Below, one piece after another: positions 35,066 to 42,264 of a stretch of 42,264 nt of DNA. Every line of letters starts with the position of its first letter. Position 1 is the first letter of the stretch. Both the position numbers and the translations under genes were made by a program. The stretch lies in NCBI GenBank assembly GCA_002839765.1, contig PGYR01000021.1, positions 1 to 42,264 on the forward strand. The letters run 5' to 3'. The stretch is from Ignavibacteriae bacterium HGW-Ignavibacteriae-4. Its GTDB lineage: Bacteria > Bacteroidota > Ignavibacteria > Kapaibacteriales > UBA2268. The notes below the pieces were generated by a model, which did not search any database, had not been told where the DNA came from, and saw nothing but the letters and a program-made list of their open reading frames with translations.

Positions 35066-36162
35066 TTTAATTTCGCTATTACGTTTTCAAATACTTTTAT
35101 TGCTCTATCTGTTTGCTCGTCTGTGCCCGAGTTTATTCTTATACAATTTGGCAGACCAAACATACCCAATGGTCTAACTACAAACCCTTGCTCAAGTGAT
35201 TCGGCAGCAAACTTGTTAGCCGTATCACCATCTTTCAATTCAATCATAGTGAAGTTTGCTTTTCCGTCAGTGTGCTTTATTCCAACTTTGCTGAAAAACA
35301 CTTTCAATTTAGTCAAATTTCTTTTATTTGTATCGATAGTTTTTACGATAAATTCCGAATCATCTAAAGCAGCAACAGCTGCTTTTTGCGCTAATATATT
35401 CGGTTCGAACGGCAGTTTAACTCTGTACATATAGTCTATTAGCTCTTTGGGGCCAAAGGCAAAGCCTACCCTAATACCAGCTAATCCATAAGATTTGGAC
35501 ATTGTTCGCAATACGATTAGATTGTTACATTCGTAGTCCAATCCGTTCGGGCAATCATCATATTCACCCGAATAAGCGTAATACGCTTCATCCAAAACTA
35601 CTAATACATCCGATGGTACTTCTTTCATAAATTCTTCGAACTCACTCTTAGTAGCCATAACACCAGTAGGATTATTGGGATTTGCTAGATAAACAATTCG
35701 AGTACTTCGACCTATTGCTTTGAGCATTGCTTTCAAATCGTAAGAATAATCTTTTTTCAGAGGAACTTTTACTATGTTTCTGTTTAACTTATTAGCATTT
35801 ACGAATGCACCAATAAAGGTTGCGTCTGCCATCACAATGTCTTGACCTTCGACAGTGAATGCCTTGAAAACATCAGCTATTATAGAATCAGACCCACTCC
35901 CAGTGATGATACACTCTGGTGGCTTATTGAAATGTTTTGCAATTGCATTAACCAAATCAGGTGCTGATGGATTAGGATAAACAGAAATCTCTTCTACACT
36001 GTTTTTTATAGCTTCTATTGCTAGAGGAGATGCTCCTAACGGATTCTCATTGGAAGCTAAGTTCACTAGCTGCTTGAAAGCTTCCCTAGAAATTTGTTTA
36101 CCTACTTGATTACCAGATTTATATGGCTTTAAAACTCTTATATGGTCAGGAATATGAATCAT
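35062..36162 (-). CDS. hisC: Histidinol-phosphate aminotransferase family protein (HisC-like)
   Basis: This fold-type I PLP aminotransferase of 366 residues carries SNENPLGASPLAIEAI (37-52), NPNNPTG (151-157), DEAYYAYSG (181-189) and the PLP lysine Lys213 in RTMSKSYGLAGIRVGFAFG, the HisC family pattern. HisC converts imidazole acetol phosphate and glutamate to histidinol phosphate; relatives also act on aromatic amino acids. No other his gene is present, and its place directly after kmo and kynU raises the possibility that it works on kynurenine-pathway or aromatic substrates instead. Its start overlaps the kmo stop (TAATG). Confidence 0.9.
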   Translation of the reverse strand: MIHIPDHIRVLKPYKSGNQVGKQISREAFKQLVNLASNENPLGASPLAIEAIKNSVEEISVYPNPSAPDLVNAIAKHFNKPPECIITGSGSDSIIADVFKAFTVEGQDIVMADATFIGAFVNANKLNRNIVKVPLKKDYSYDLKAMLKAIGRSTRIVYLANPNNPTGVMATKSEFEEFMKEVPSDVLVVLDEAYYAYSGEYDDCPNGLDYECNNLIVLRTMSKSYGLAGIRVGFAFGPKELIDYMYRVKLPFEPNILAQKAAVAALDDSEFIVKTIDTNKRNLTKLKVFFSKVGIKHTDGKANFTMIELKDGDTANKFAAESLEQGFVVRPLGMFGLPNCIRINSGTDEQTDRAIKVFENVIAKLK

Positions 36163-37502
36163 TATACTTTTATATTTTTATTAATTAGGTCTAAAATTTC
36201 TTTAGTTGTTTTACCAATATGCTCATTTTTATCAATCAAATCAAGTAAAAACTCATCTTGTAGCTCTCCCCGTTTCTTTGCTTCTGCATAACCAATATTA
36301 TCGCAAAAAGTTACAAGCGAGTATTTAGAATTATAGTCAGTAGTTTTTTCCAAATCCACTTCTATATCGCGTTTTATCTTATAATCTTTGTGGGCAACGT
36401 GGTCTCTCATCTCATAGTAGTTCTGTACAGCAAGGTCACCGATTGCATCGGCATTGGCTTTACGAACTTGTTCAAATTCCGCATAAGTTTGAGCAAAGTC
36501 ATCATTATGTTTATCAAGTAATTCGTCCAATACTCTGCAATCTTCGAATGATGCGTTCATTCCTTGTCCATAGAACGGAACAACAGCATGAGCTGCATCT
36601 CCTATTAGTAGTGCTTTATCACCAATCGCCCAAGGGAAACACTTTATAGTCCCAAGTTTGTCATGTGGATTAGTGAAGAAATCTTCTTTTAATGTCGGCA
36701 TGTGTTGCAAAGCATCTGGAAAATATTCTTCAAAAAATGTTTGAACCTTCTCTTCACTATCTAAATCCTCAAATCCATTCTTACCTTCAAAAGGCATAAA
36801 CAAAGTACATGTAAAGCTACCATCAAGGTTTGGTAAAGCAATCATCATAAATGTACCACGAGGCCATATATGAAGTGCATCATTTGCTATTCTGAATCCA
36901 CCATCTTCTGTTGGCGGAATAACTAGCTCTTTGTAACCATGGTCTAAGAACTGCTGTGAGAAGTTGAATCGGCGAATACCACCTAGCTGATAAGCTAATC
37001 TAACATAACTACCTCCACCGTCTGAACCGATTATCGTATCAAAATTTTCTTTTCTTAATTCTTGTGTACTATTTTCTAAGGTAACTATGTTATTTTCAAA
37101 ATCTATTCTTTTGCAACCCCATCCAAATTCAAAAGTAACTTTTCCAGTGGCTTCGGCTGCATCCATCAGCTTCATATTCAATCCACCACGCGAAACGGAG
37201 TTGATATGGTCACCGTCACGTCCGCTATACGGTTGAAGTGATTTCTCACCATTTATACTGTGGATTAATCTCCCTTTCATTGGGACTGCTTCTTTGAGTA
37301 TATACTCTCCTAAGCCAGCACGTTTGAGTGCTGATATACCCCTGTCAGACAGAGCTAAGTTGATAGAGCGACCTGCAGAAATCTCTTCTTTACGCATATC
37401 AGGTCGCTTTTCGAATACAGTTACTTTGTAACCACGATTAGCAAACATCAAAGCTGATAGCGAACCAGCAAGTCCCGCACCTATTATCGTTATTTCTTTC
37501 AT
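36162..37502 (-). CDS. kmo: Kynurenine 3-monooxygenase
   Basis: This FAD- and NADPH-dependent enzyme hydroxylates kynurenine to 3-hydroxykynurenine. The 446-residue sequence has the dinucleotide-binding GAGLAG (8-13), the family stretch SAGRSINLALSDRG (42-55), IGSDGGGSYVR (158-168) and the FAD-contacting GDAAHAVVPFYGQGMNASFE (301-320). These distinguish it from general aromatic monooxygenases. There are no C-terminal membrane segments as in the eukaryotic enzyme. It follows kynU by 6 bases and overlaps hisC by one base. Confidence 0.96.
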   Translation of the reverse strand: MKEITIIGAGLAGSLSALMFANRGYKVTVFEKRPDMRKEEISAGRSINLALSDRGISALKRAGLGEYILKEAVPMKGRLIHSINGEKSLQPYSGRDGDHINSVSRGGLNMKLMDAAEATGKVTFEFGWGCKRIDFENNIVTLENSTQELRKENFDTIIGSDGGGSYVRLAYQLGGIRRFNFSQQFLDHGYKELVIPPTEDGGFRIANDALHIWPRGTFMMIALPNLDGSFTCTLFMPFEGKNGFEDLDSEEKVQTFFEEYFPDALQHMPTLKEDFFTNPHDKLGTIKCFPWAIGDKALLIGDAAHAVVPFYGQGMNASFEDCRVLDELLDKHNDDFAQTYAEFEQVRKANADAIGDLAVQNYYEMRDHVAHKDYKIKRDIEVDLEKTTDYNSKYSLVTFCDNIGYAEAKKRGELQDEFLLDLIDKNEHIGKTTKEILDLINKNIKV

Positions 37503-37508
37503 ATAGTT

Positions 37509-38777
37509 TTAGTTTTTAGTCAATGTCGTTTTTAGAATATCAGCAAATTTATAACAATCTTCATAAGAATTATATAATGGAACTGGAGCTACCCTGATAA
37601 CATCGGGTTCTCGCCAATCCGAAATAATATTATGCTTTGTCAATTCATCGAAAAGAGATTTATCAGCAATTTTCACTCTTATTGAGAGCTGACATCCTCT
37701 TTGTTTTTGGTCTGACGGAGTTATTATCTCAATAGTATCCGTACCTATAGAATTGACTAATTTCTCCAAATAACCAGTTAATTTACTTGTCTTTTCATTC
37801 AGCTTTTCCATTCCAACTTCTTCGAATATATCCAAAGATGCGTTCAAAGCAGCTAGTTGGAATATAGGAGGATTTGATAGTTGCCATCCTTCGGCACTAT
37901 GAATTCCATCAAACTCACGTCCCATAAGGAATCGCGTCTTTTTGTTTTGACCCCACCAACCTTCGAATCTAGGTAAATCTTCGTTCAAATGTCTCTCATG
38001 TACGAATATACCTGCAATTCCACCAGGCCCAGCATTCAAGTATTTGTAGCTACACCAAGCGGCAAAGTCAATACCCCAATCGTGTAATTGCAGATGAATA
38101 TTACCTGCTGCGTGTGCTAGGTCGAACCCAGCTACTATATTATTCTTGTGGGCAATTTCAGTAATAGCTTTCATTTCGAATAGCTGTCCAGTGTAGTAAT
38201 TAACTCCACCTAGCATAATAAGAGCTATTTCATCTGATTGACTTTCCAATACATTCTGTATATCTTCGGATCTGACAGTGTGTTCACCTTCTCTGGCTCT
38301 TAGGTAAATTAAATCCGTATCGGGGTTGCCACCGTGGAACTTTATCTGACTTTTGACAGCGTAAACATCAGAAGGAAATGCGTCATATTCGATTACTATT
38401 TTTCTTTTCTTACCTTCTGGTCTATAGAAAGAAACCATAAGGAAGTGCAAGTTCGCAGTTAAGCTATTCATAGCCACTACTTCTTTGGGTTTAGCTCCCA
38501 CTACTCTCGCTAGTTTTTCAGTTACTATCTCGTGGTATGGCATCCAAGGGTTTTTCGCCTCGAAGTGACCATCTACACCGTATTTCGCCCAATCGTCCAA
38601 CTCTTGGTTTATATAATCACGAGTAGATTTGGGTTGCAATCCTAGTGAGTTTCCAGTGAAATATAGCTTCTCATTTCCATTGCTATCCAGTGGTAAATGG
38701 AATCGGTTACGGTATTCACGTAGTTCGTCGTCTTTATCTAAATTTTGTGCGTATTCTAAGCTAAAAAAATCGCTCAT
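37509..38777 (-). CDS. kynU: Kynureninase
   Basis: This PLP enzyme cleaves 3-hydroxykynurenine (or kynurenine) to 3-hydroxyanthranilate (or anthranilate) and alanine. The 422-residue protein contains TGNSLGLQPKSTRDYI, MNSLTANLHFLMVSFYRP, the PLP-contacting FDLAHAAGN (208-216) and the Schiff-base lysine Lys235 in WCSYKYLNAGPGG. The C-terminal RGCQLSIRV and SDWREPDVIRVAPVPLYNSY are further hallmarks. It lies between the cyclase-family formamidase (4-base ATGA overlap) and kmo. Confidence 0.97.
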   Translation of the reverse strand: MSDFFSLEYAQNLDKDDELREYRNRFHLPLDSNGNEKLYFTGNSLGLQPKSTRDYINQELDDWAKYGVDGHFEAKNPWMPYHEIVTEKLARVVGAKPKEVVAMNSLTANLHFLMVSFYRPEGKKRKIVIEYDAFPSDVYAVKSQIKFHGGNPDTDLIYLRAREGEHTVRSEDIQNVLESQSDEIALIMLGGVNYYTGQLFEMKAITEIAHKNNIVAGFDLAHAAGNIHLQLHDWGIDFAAWCSYKYLNAGPGGIAGIFVHERHLNEDLPRFEGWWGQNKKTRFLMGREFDGIHSAEGWQLSNPPIFQLAALNASLDIFEEVGMEKLNEKTSKLTGYLEKLVNSIGTDTIEIITPSDQKQRGCQLSIRVKIADKSLFDELTKHNIISDWREPDVIRVAPVPLYNSYEDCYKFADILKTTLTKN

Positions 38778-39583
38778 TTTTTCTCCAAATTGTATAATAA
38801 GGGCGTTGAGGGAGCTGCGTCTGACAAGAACGGTGGTATTTGTATCTCTAATAGATAATACCCATCAGCTACCGAATTGGCAGCATAAATAAACTCTGAT
38901 ACAGTCTTGTGATCTGTATTTGAGTTTACTTCACGCTCTTCTCCCACTTGCCAATATGCTCTGTGATTCATCATCAGCCCATCGTCATAAAGCCGGTCTA
39001 TGGACGGCATATCTACTAATAGATTGCTAATCCCTAATTCTAATATATATTCCATAGCATCTAGTGAGAAGTATGCCGGAACATCGTCATAATTGTCTGA
39101 TAGTTTTTTATCGGTGTTAGGTAGTGTTCGGATGATTAGAGAATCAAACTCTAAACTTCCCCATTTCTTAATCTCTGCTTCTAACAGCTCTTTTGTGATT
39201 AGCAAATCCCCATTCTCTAAAGTATAGTTATAATGATGAGCATGGACATTAGCTATTATTGGCTTTATAGTGATTAGCAAAGTAGTAGATATTCGCTTGA
39301 AATTAGTTTCTGCTATATGGACTCTCTCACGAGTGATATGCCCAATGCACTCGGTATGAGTACCGTTGCAATGAGGGGTAAGCTCAATAGTCTCAAAATT
39401 ACACGAACCACCTTGTCTAATATCTCCTACGAAAGTACCGTCTTTATAAGCTCTACTTTGAGCGTAAGGTACATCATAAGTATTAGGCTGTTTACCAATA
39501 AAATCTAAAGGGATAGCAATACTAATCGGCTTTGACAAATCAGCTTCGTACTGATGGTTATTTAGGTCGAATTGAGCTTTCAT
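38774..39583 (-). CDS. Cyclase-family metal-dependent hydrolase, probable kynurenine formamidase (divergent)
   Basis: Position directly before kynU and kmo suggests it hydrolyses N-formylkynurenine to kynurenine, as KynB does. The 269-residue protein belongs to the cyclase family but has a divergent metal motif HCNGTHTECIGH (71-82): canonical KynB shows HxGTHxDxPxH, whereas here Glu replaces Asp, Ile replaces Pro and the first His is one residue farther away. It is also longer than usual KynB (about 210 residues). A related segment is PAYFSLDAMEYILELGISNL, then SIDRLYDDG. Function as formamidase is inferred from context. Starts 2 bases after the coaD stop. Confidence 0.78.
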   Translation of the reverse strand: MKAQFDLNNHQYEADLSKPISIAIPLDFIGKQPNTYDVPYAQSRAYKDGTFVGDIRQGGSCNFETIELTPHCNGTHTECIGHITRERVHIAETNFKRISTTLLITIKPIIANVHAHHYNYTLENGDLLITKELLEAEIKKWGSLEFDSLIIRTLPNTDKKLSDNYDDVPAYFSLDAMEYILELGISNLLVDMPSIDRLYDDGLMMNHRAYWQVGEEREVNSNTDHKTVSEFIYAANSVADGYYLLEIQIPPFLSDAAPSTPLLYNLEKK

Positions 39584-39585
39584 AA

Positions 39586-40065
39586 TTAGTATCCGAATTT
39601 TTCTTTTAGTTTTTGCTCTACTACTTTTGGTACGAATTCAGAAACGTTTTGTTTGTAGCGTGCAATCTCACGTATGATGCTCGAATTAAGGTACGTATAT
39701 TTCTCATGTGGCATAAGGAAGACTGTCTGCAATTCGGGCTGCATTTTACGATTCATCAGAGCGATTTGCATCTCATATTCGAAATCAGTCACGGAACGTA
39801 GCCCCCTTATGATAGCCGTAGCTCCCACCGAAACAGCATAATCTACTATCAATCCACTATGGAAAGCAACGTCAACTCTCTGCTCGTGTGCCAAGCTCTG
39901 CTGTACCATCTCTAATCGTTCCTCTTGAGTGAAGAGACTGCTTTTCTTAGAGTTGATACCTATTACCACATATACTTTGTCGAACATCTTAGCTGAACGT
40001 TCGATAACGTCTATATGTCCATTGGTAATTGGGTCAAATGACCCTGGGTAGATTGCAATTTTCAT
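39586..40065 (-). CDS. coaD: Phosphopantetheine adenylyltransferase CoaD
   Basis: CoaD transfers AMP to 4'-phosphopantetheine in coenzyme A synthesis. The 159-residue length is canonical. The nucleotidyltransferase motif GSFDPITNGH (8-17) binds ATP, and the second conserved block contains IIRGLRSVTDFEYEMQIALM with NRKMQPELQTVFL and YTYLNSSIIREIARYK. It is the first gene of the minus-strand operon running into the kynurenine genes, with a divergent promoter space of 129 bases shared with the SIR2-like gene. Confidence 0.98.
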   Translation of the reverse strand: MKIAIYPGSFDPITNGHIDVIERSAKMFDKVYVVIGINSKKSSLFTQEERLEMVQQSLAHEQRVDVAFHSGLIVDYAVSVGATAIIRGLRSVTDFEYEMQIALMNRKMQPELQTVFLMPHEKYTYLNSSIIREIARYKQNVSEFVPKVVEQKLKEKFGY

Positions 40066-40194
40066 AATAGCATAGTTTGTTAGTTTTATCTAATAACAAA
40101 AATACTAAAAAATTGGGAGAAAAAGGAATGGGGGGAATTTGTATATTAGAAATAAAGAATACAACAAATTTAGAAAAAAGTGTAGTAGATAGGA

Positions 40195-41331
40195 ATGAAT
40201 AAAGAAAAAAGAAATATAACATATTTATTCGGAGCAGGGGCAAGTGCAGAGACAATACCTGTAGTTAATGAATTTCCTTTTGCCATTGAAAGAATTATAA
40301 CAGAATTGAATAATTTTAATTATAAAGATGAAAGAAATAATGCATTCGATTTTAAATTTCAAGACATTTTAATTGTCTTAATAAGAGAACTAGAGAAATT
40401 AAAAATAGAGACACAAAACCACATGAGTATTGATACTTATGCAAAGAAGTTATATGTACTTAATCATGATAAAAGTACGCAAAGTAATAATGAATATAAA
40501 GAATTTAAAAGAGTATTTACTTGTCTTCTACTCCTTTTTACTCTTTTCCGAAGAAATATAAGTAAAGCTGATGGCAATAGTAGGGAAATTGTTGATTATA
40601 ATAAAAGATATGATGCTTTTATAGCTGGTTTAATCAATACTTCTAAAGAGCTCCCGGCTCAAGTAAATATTGTCTCTTGGAACTATGACATTGAATTTGA
40701 AAAGGCCTTATACCAATACTATAAAGATGACCCTTCACTAGGATTAAAGAACATGCAATATATTTATAATTTTTCTCCAAGTGATAAGACCAATGAACTT
40801 AATAATGATTATCTAAATGAATTTAAATTCTGTAAGCTAAATGGTAACATCTTATTAGACTATAATGTTTTTAACAGAGATTTAAAACCAATAGATAATA
40901 TATTCACTGATATTATTGATCAAACTTTAACATATGATAAACGATTAGAATCCTTAAAGAATATTTTGCATTATTACTTTGACCAAAAGTGTAATTCTGA
41001 ATTAGAAAACTTAATAACTTTTAGTTGGGAAAAAACACCACTAATCGATGAAACACATAGAATAGCGAGAACTATATTTTCAAAATCTGATGAGATTGTA
41101 GTTGTAGGTTATAGTTTTCCATTTTTTAATCGTATTGTAGATAGTTTATTATTTGGTTCTTTAACTTCTGAAAATAGAATAAGGAGAATTTATATTCAGG
41201 ACATTAGAGATAATACTCTTCAAATAAAAGAATCTGTGAGCTTAATTGTAAACAAAGGTATGGAAAATTTGATTAAGCCACTTGTAAATCTAGATGAGTC
41301 ATCTCCAATTTATATACCACAATTATTATAG
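40195..41331 (+). CDS. SIR2-like domain protein, possible NAD-linked defence effector
   Basis: The 378-residue protein shows the order of SIR2-like NAD-binding motifs: GAGAS (13-17) in TYLFGAGASAETIPVVNEF, SIDTYAKKL (78-86), the Asn motif in VSWNYDIEFEKAL (160-172), KLNG (214-217) and VVVGYSFPF (302-310). In family members the Asn and a KxHG histidine form the catalytic pair; here that position is Asn216. The motif arrangement matches SIR2-type NADases of anti-phage systems such as ThsA and DSR. No sensor partner is adjacent. Coding sequence is visibly poorer in G+C than its neighbours (20-27% in two 60-base lines), suggesting recent transfer. It is alone in its direction. Confidence 0.7.
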   Translation: MNKEKRNITYLFGAGASAETIPVVNEFPFAIERIITELNNFNYKDERNNAFDFKFQDILIVLIRELEKLKIETQNHMSIDTYAKKLYVLNHDKSTQSNNEYKEFKRVFTCLLLLFTLFRRNISKADGNSREIVDYNKRYDAFIAGLINTSKELPAQVNIVSWNYDIEFEKALYQYYKDDPSLGLKNMQYIYNFSPSDKTNELNNDYLNEFKFCKLNGNILLDYNVFNRDLKPIDNIFTDIIDQTLTYDKRLESLKNILHYYFDQKCNSELENLITFSWEKTPLIDETHRIARTIFSKSDEIVVVGYSFPFFNRIVDSLLFGSLTSENRIRRIYIQDIRDNTLQIKESVSLIVNKGMENLIKPLVNLDESSPIYIPQLL

Positions 41332-41379
41332 TATAGACATTTCTAAATCTTATGAGAGGGTTTCTTAGATACAGTATTC

Positions 41380-42069
41380 TCACTTTATCTGAATACTAAT
41401 CTTCTCTATTTTTTTGTCAGGCTTTAGAAAATCAAACTTGAATTTATCGTTATCAATTATAAAGTTGACAAATAATTTATCGTATGACATTACATTATTT
41501 TCGACTGCTGATTCAACTACTAAATACTCGTCAAAATTGTATAAGTATTCTATATCTGTAATATGGTTCCTATATATTAGCTTAGTATAAGTAGTGTCAG
41601 AGAAATAGAGCGAGTAATCTAAATCGTTATCACCCCAAACAAACAGATCTTTACTAATTCGTTTGATTTCTAATCCATTTTGTTTACTTATAAATACTAG
41701 ATCGGGAGTAGTGCAACAACCACTTATCCATTCAAAAACGAACAATAGATAATTAGGGTATTCTTTTAAGAAAAAAAGTCCACTTCGTCCACATTCTAAA
41801 ATCATTTCTTTTTCGCATGATTTTAGAATTACTTTTTGTTTGTTTTCAAATGTTAACCAAGTAGAATCACAGTTTAATTGCAAATACATGAATGCGCCAT
41901 TTTCAAAAAAAGTAGTATCGCATTTGAACTTGTTCTCATCACTAAGATCAAGCTCAATACAATCGCATTCTTTCTCTTGACCTACTATATCAAGAAAAGT
42001 CAAAGTTAAAATTGATAATATAAGTATTACTTTAGTTATCATAATTGTAAATCTACAAATATTTTTCAT
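41380..42069 (-). CDS. Secreted cysteine-rich protein of unknown function
   Basis: The protein has an N-terminal hydrophobic segment (VILILSILTLTFLDIVGQ) that should act as a signal peptide. Three starts are possible (42078, 42069 and 42042); 42069 is given, though the one at 42042 (MITKVILILS) would make the neatest signal peptide. Mature cysteines are concentrated in the first half (KECDCIELD, KFKCDTTFFE, LQLNCDSTW, LKSCEKEMILECGRSG, SGCCTTPD), suggesting disulphides. The rest is strand-rich with many aromatic residues. No family is recognised. AT content is high, as in the SIR2-like gene it faces across a 48-base convergent gap. Confidence 0.65.
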   Translation of the reverse strand: MKNICRFTIMITKVILILSILTLTFLDIVGQEKECDCIELDLSDENKFKCDTTFFENGAFMYLQLNCDSTWLTFENKQKVILKSCEKEMILECGRSGLFFLKEYPNYLLFVFEWISGCCTTPDLVFISKQNGLEIKRISKDLFVWGDNDLDYSLYFSDTTYTKLIYRNHITDIEYLYNFDEYLVVESAVENNVMSYDKLFVNFIIDNDKFKFDFLKPDKKIEKISIQIK

Positions 42070-42140
42070 CTTATACATAACAACAAAAATGAAAAGTAGT
42101 TAAATGAGATCGTTATTCAGCAAAAAAAACTATAAATAAA

Positions 42141-42164
42141 AAAGGCAGCCGATAGGCTGCCTTT
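42141..42164 (-). terminator. Intrinsic terminator of the gene entering from the right edge
   Basis: On the minus strand AAAGGCAGCC and GGCTGCCTTT make a perfect 10-base stem with a 4-base loop, followed by a T-rich stretch. It lies 25 bases after the stop codon of the partial gene at 42190. Confidence 0.85.
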
Positions 42165-42189
42165 GTATTTTACAAGTAAGAGTATGGAA

Positions 42190-42264
42190 TTATTTCTGAA
42201 TAACTATAGTTCCCATTGCTTTCTCTTGTCCCATTTCAATCTTGAAGTAGTATGATCCGTTAGC
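42190..42264 (-). CDS. 3' end of a T9SS-secreted protein (C-terminal sorting domain)
   Basis: Only the last 24 codons are in the window: ANGSYYFKIEMGQEKAMGTI then VIQK. The pattern (A/S)NGxYYxxI...xGxIVIxK is the terminal strand of a type A T9SS sorting domain, so the full gene upstream of 42264 should encode a secreted or surface protein. No other function can be told from this piece. Confidence 0.8.
   Translation of the reverse strand, partial: ANGSYYFKIEMGQEKAMGTIVIQK

Noticed and set aside
40066-40194. Insertion-sequence ends or direct repeats flanking the SIR2-like gene
   Set aside because: No transposase, inverted ends or target duplication could be seen around 40066-42140.
1-42264. 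tRNA genes, rRNA genes and CRISPR arrays
   Set aside because: No cloverleaf-like GTTC-loop sequences, no rRNA signature and no regularly spaced repeats were found on reading both strands.

Overview
This window appears to be chromosomal DNA of an AT-rich (by eye about 35% G+C), motile, Gram-negative member of the Bacteroidota/Chlorobiota/Ignavibacteriota (FCB) group; an Ignavibacteria- or Kapabacteria-like relative fits best. The reasons are an M1 peptidase and a truncated terminal gene that both end in type IX secretion (T9SS) C-terminal sorting domains, many lipoprotein or signal-peptide starts beginning MKK, OmpA proteins with two OmpA-like modules, ThyX thymidylate synthase, kynurenine-pathway genes, and a complete flagellar rod/ring/hook-junction gene string. 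No tRNA, rRNA, CRISPR array, transposase or phage gene was seen. Standard bacterial code applies, since TGA clearly serves as a stop.

Layout. (1) 1-7735, minus strand: one flagellar operon in transcription order small ORF, flgF, flgG, flgA, flgH, flgI, flgJ (rod-binding plus lytic transglycosylase), flgN, flgK, flgL (cut by the window edge). A candidate promoter and a dyad lie just upstream (7773-7841). (2) 7873-13475: a LolC/E-type permease, a small secreted protein, a lipoprotein, a plus-strand alpha/beta-hydrolase-OsmC fusion, ribD and a lipoprotein. (3) 13505-19485: a predicted outer-membrane protein, a GAF-PP2C (RsbU-like) phosphatase, a propeller-like lipoprotein, a YggS-type PLP protein and the T9SS-exported M1 aminopeptidase. 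(4) 19557-26252: a secreted fibre-like protein split by an in-frame TGA, a two-lipoyl E2 acyltransferase, and a thyX operon with an OmpA/vWA-like lipoprotein and a LolA-like protein. (5) 26454-33540, plus strand: a large OmpA-family porin-like protein, then maf, a sugar-type ABC permease, plsY and polA packed together. (6) 33732-40065, minus strand: coaD, a kynurenine-formamidase-like cyclase, kynU, kmo, hisC, a lipoprotein and a TPR-like membrane protein, almost without gaps. (7) 40195-42264: a visibly more AT-rich accessory patch with a SIR2-like gene, a cysteine-rich secreted protein and the 3' end of a T9SS cargo gene.

How they work together. The flagellar operon encodes the rod, P/L rings, hook-filament junction and their assembly helpers; stop and start codons are spaced in a stereotyped way (TAA-T-ATG at five junctions), suggesting translational coupling. 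The kynurenine cluster carries three consecutive steps (formylkynurenine to kynurenine, 3-hydroxykynurenine and 3-hydroxyanthranilate) but neither the first dioxygenase nor the 3-hydroxyanthranilate dioxygenase needed to reach quinolinate/NAD. The main candidates for something new are the SIR2-like gene with an altered catalytic motif, the TGA-split surface protein, the non-lipidated FlgH and the divergent cyclase in the kynurenine operon.

No gene-free stretch exceeds about 300 bases. The largest (9082-9323, 9714-9974, 28389-28592, 26253-26453, 33541-33731) hold terminators, a possible dispersed repeat, a tiny leader-like ORF or nothing recognisable.
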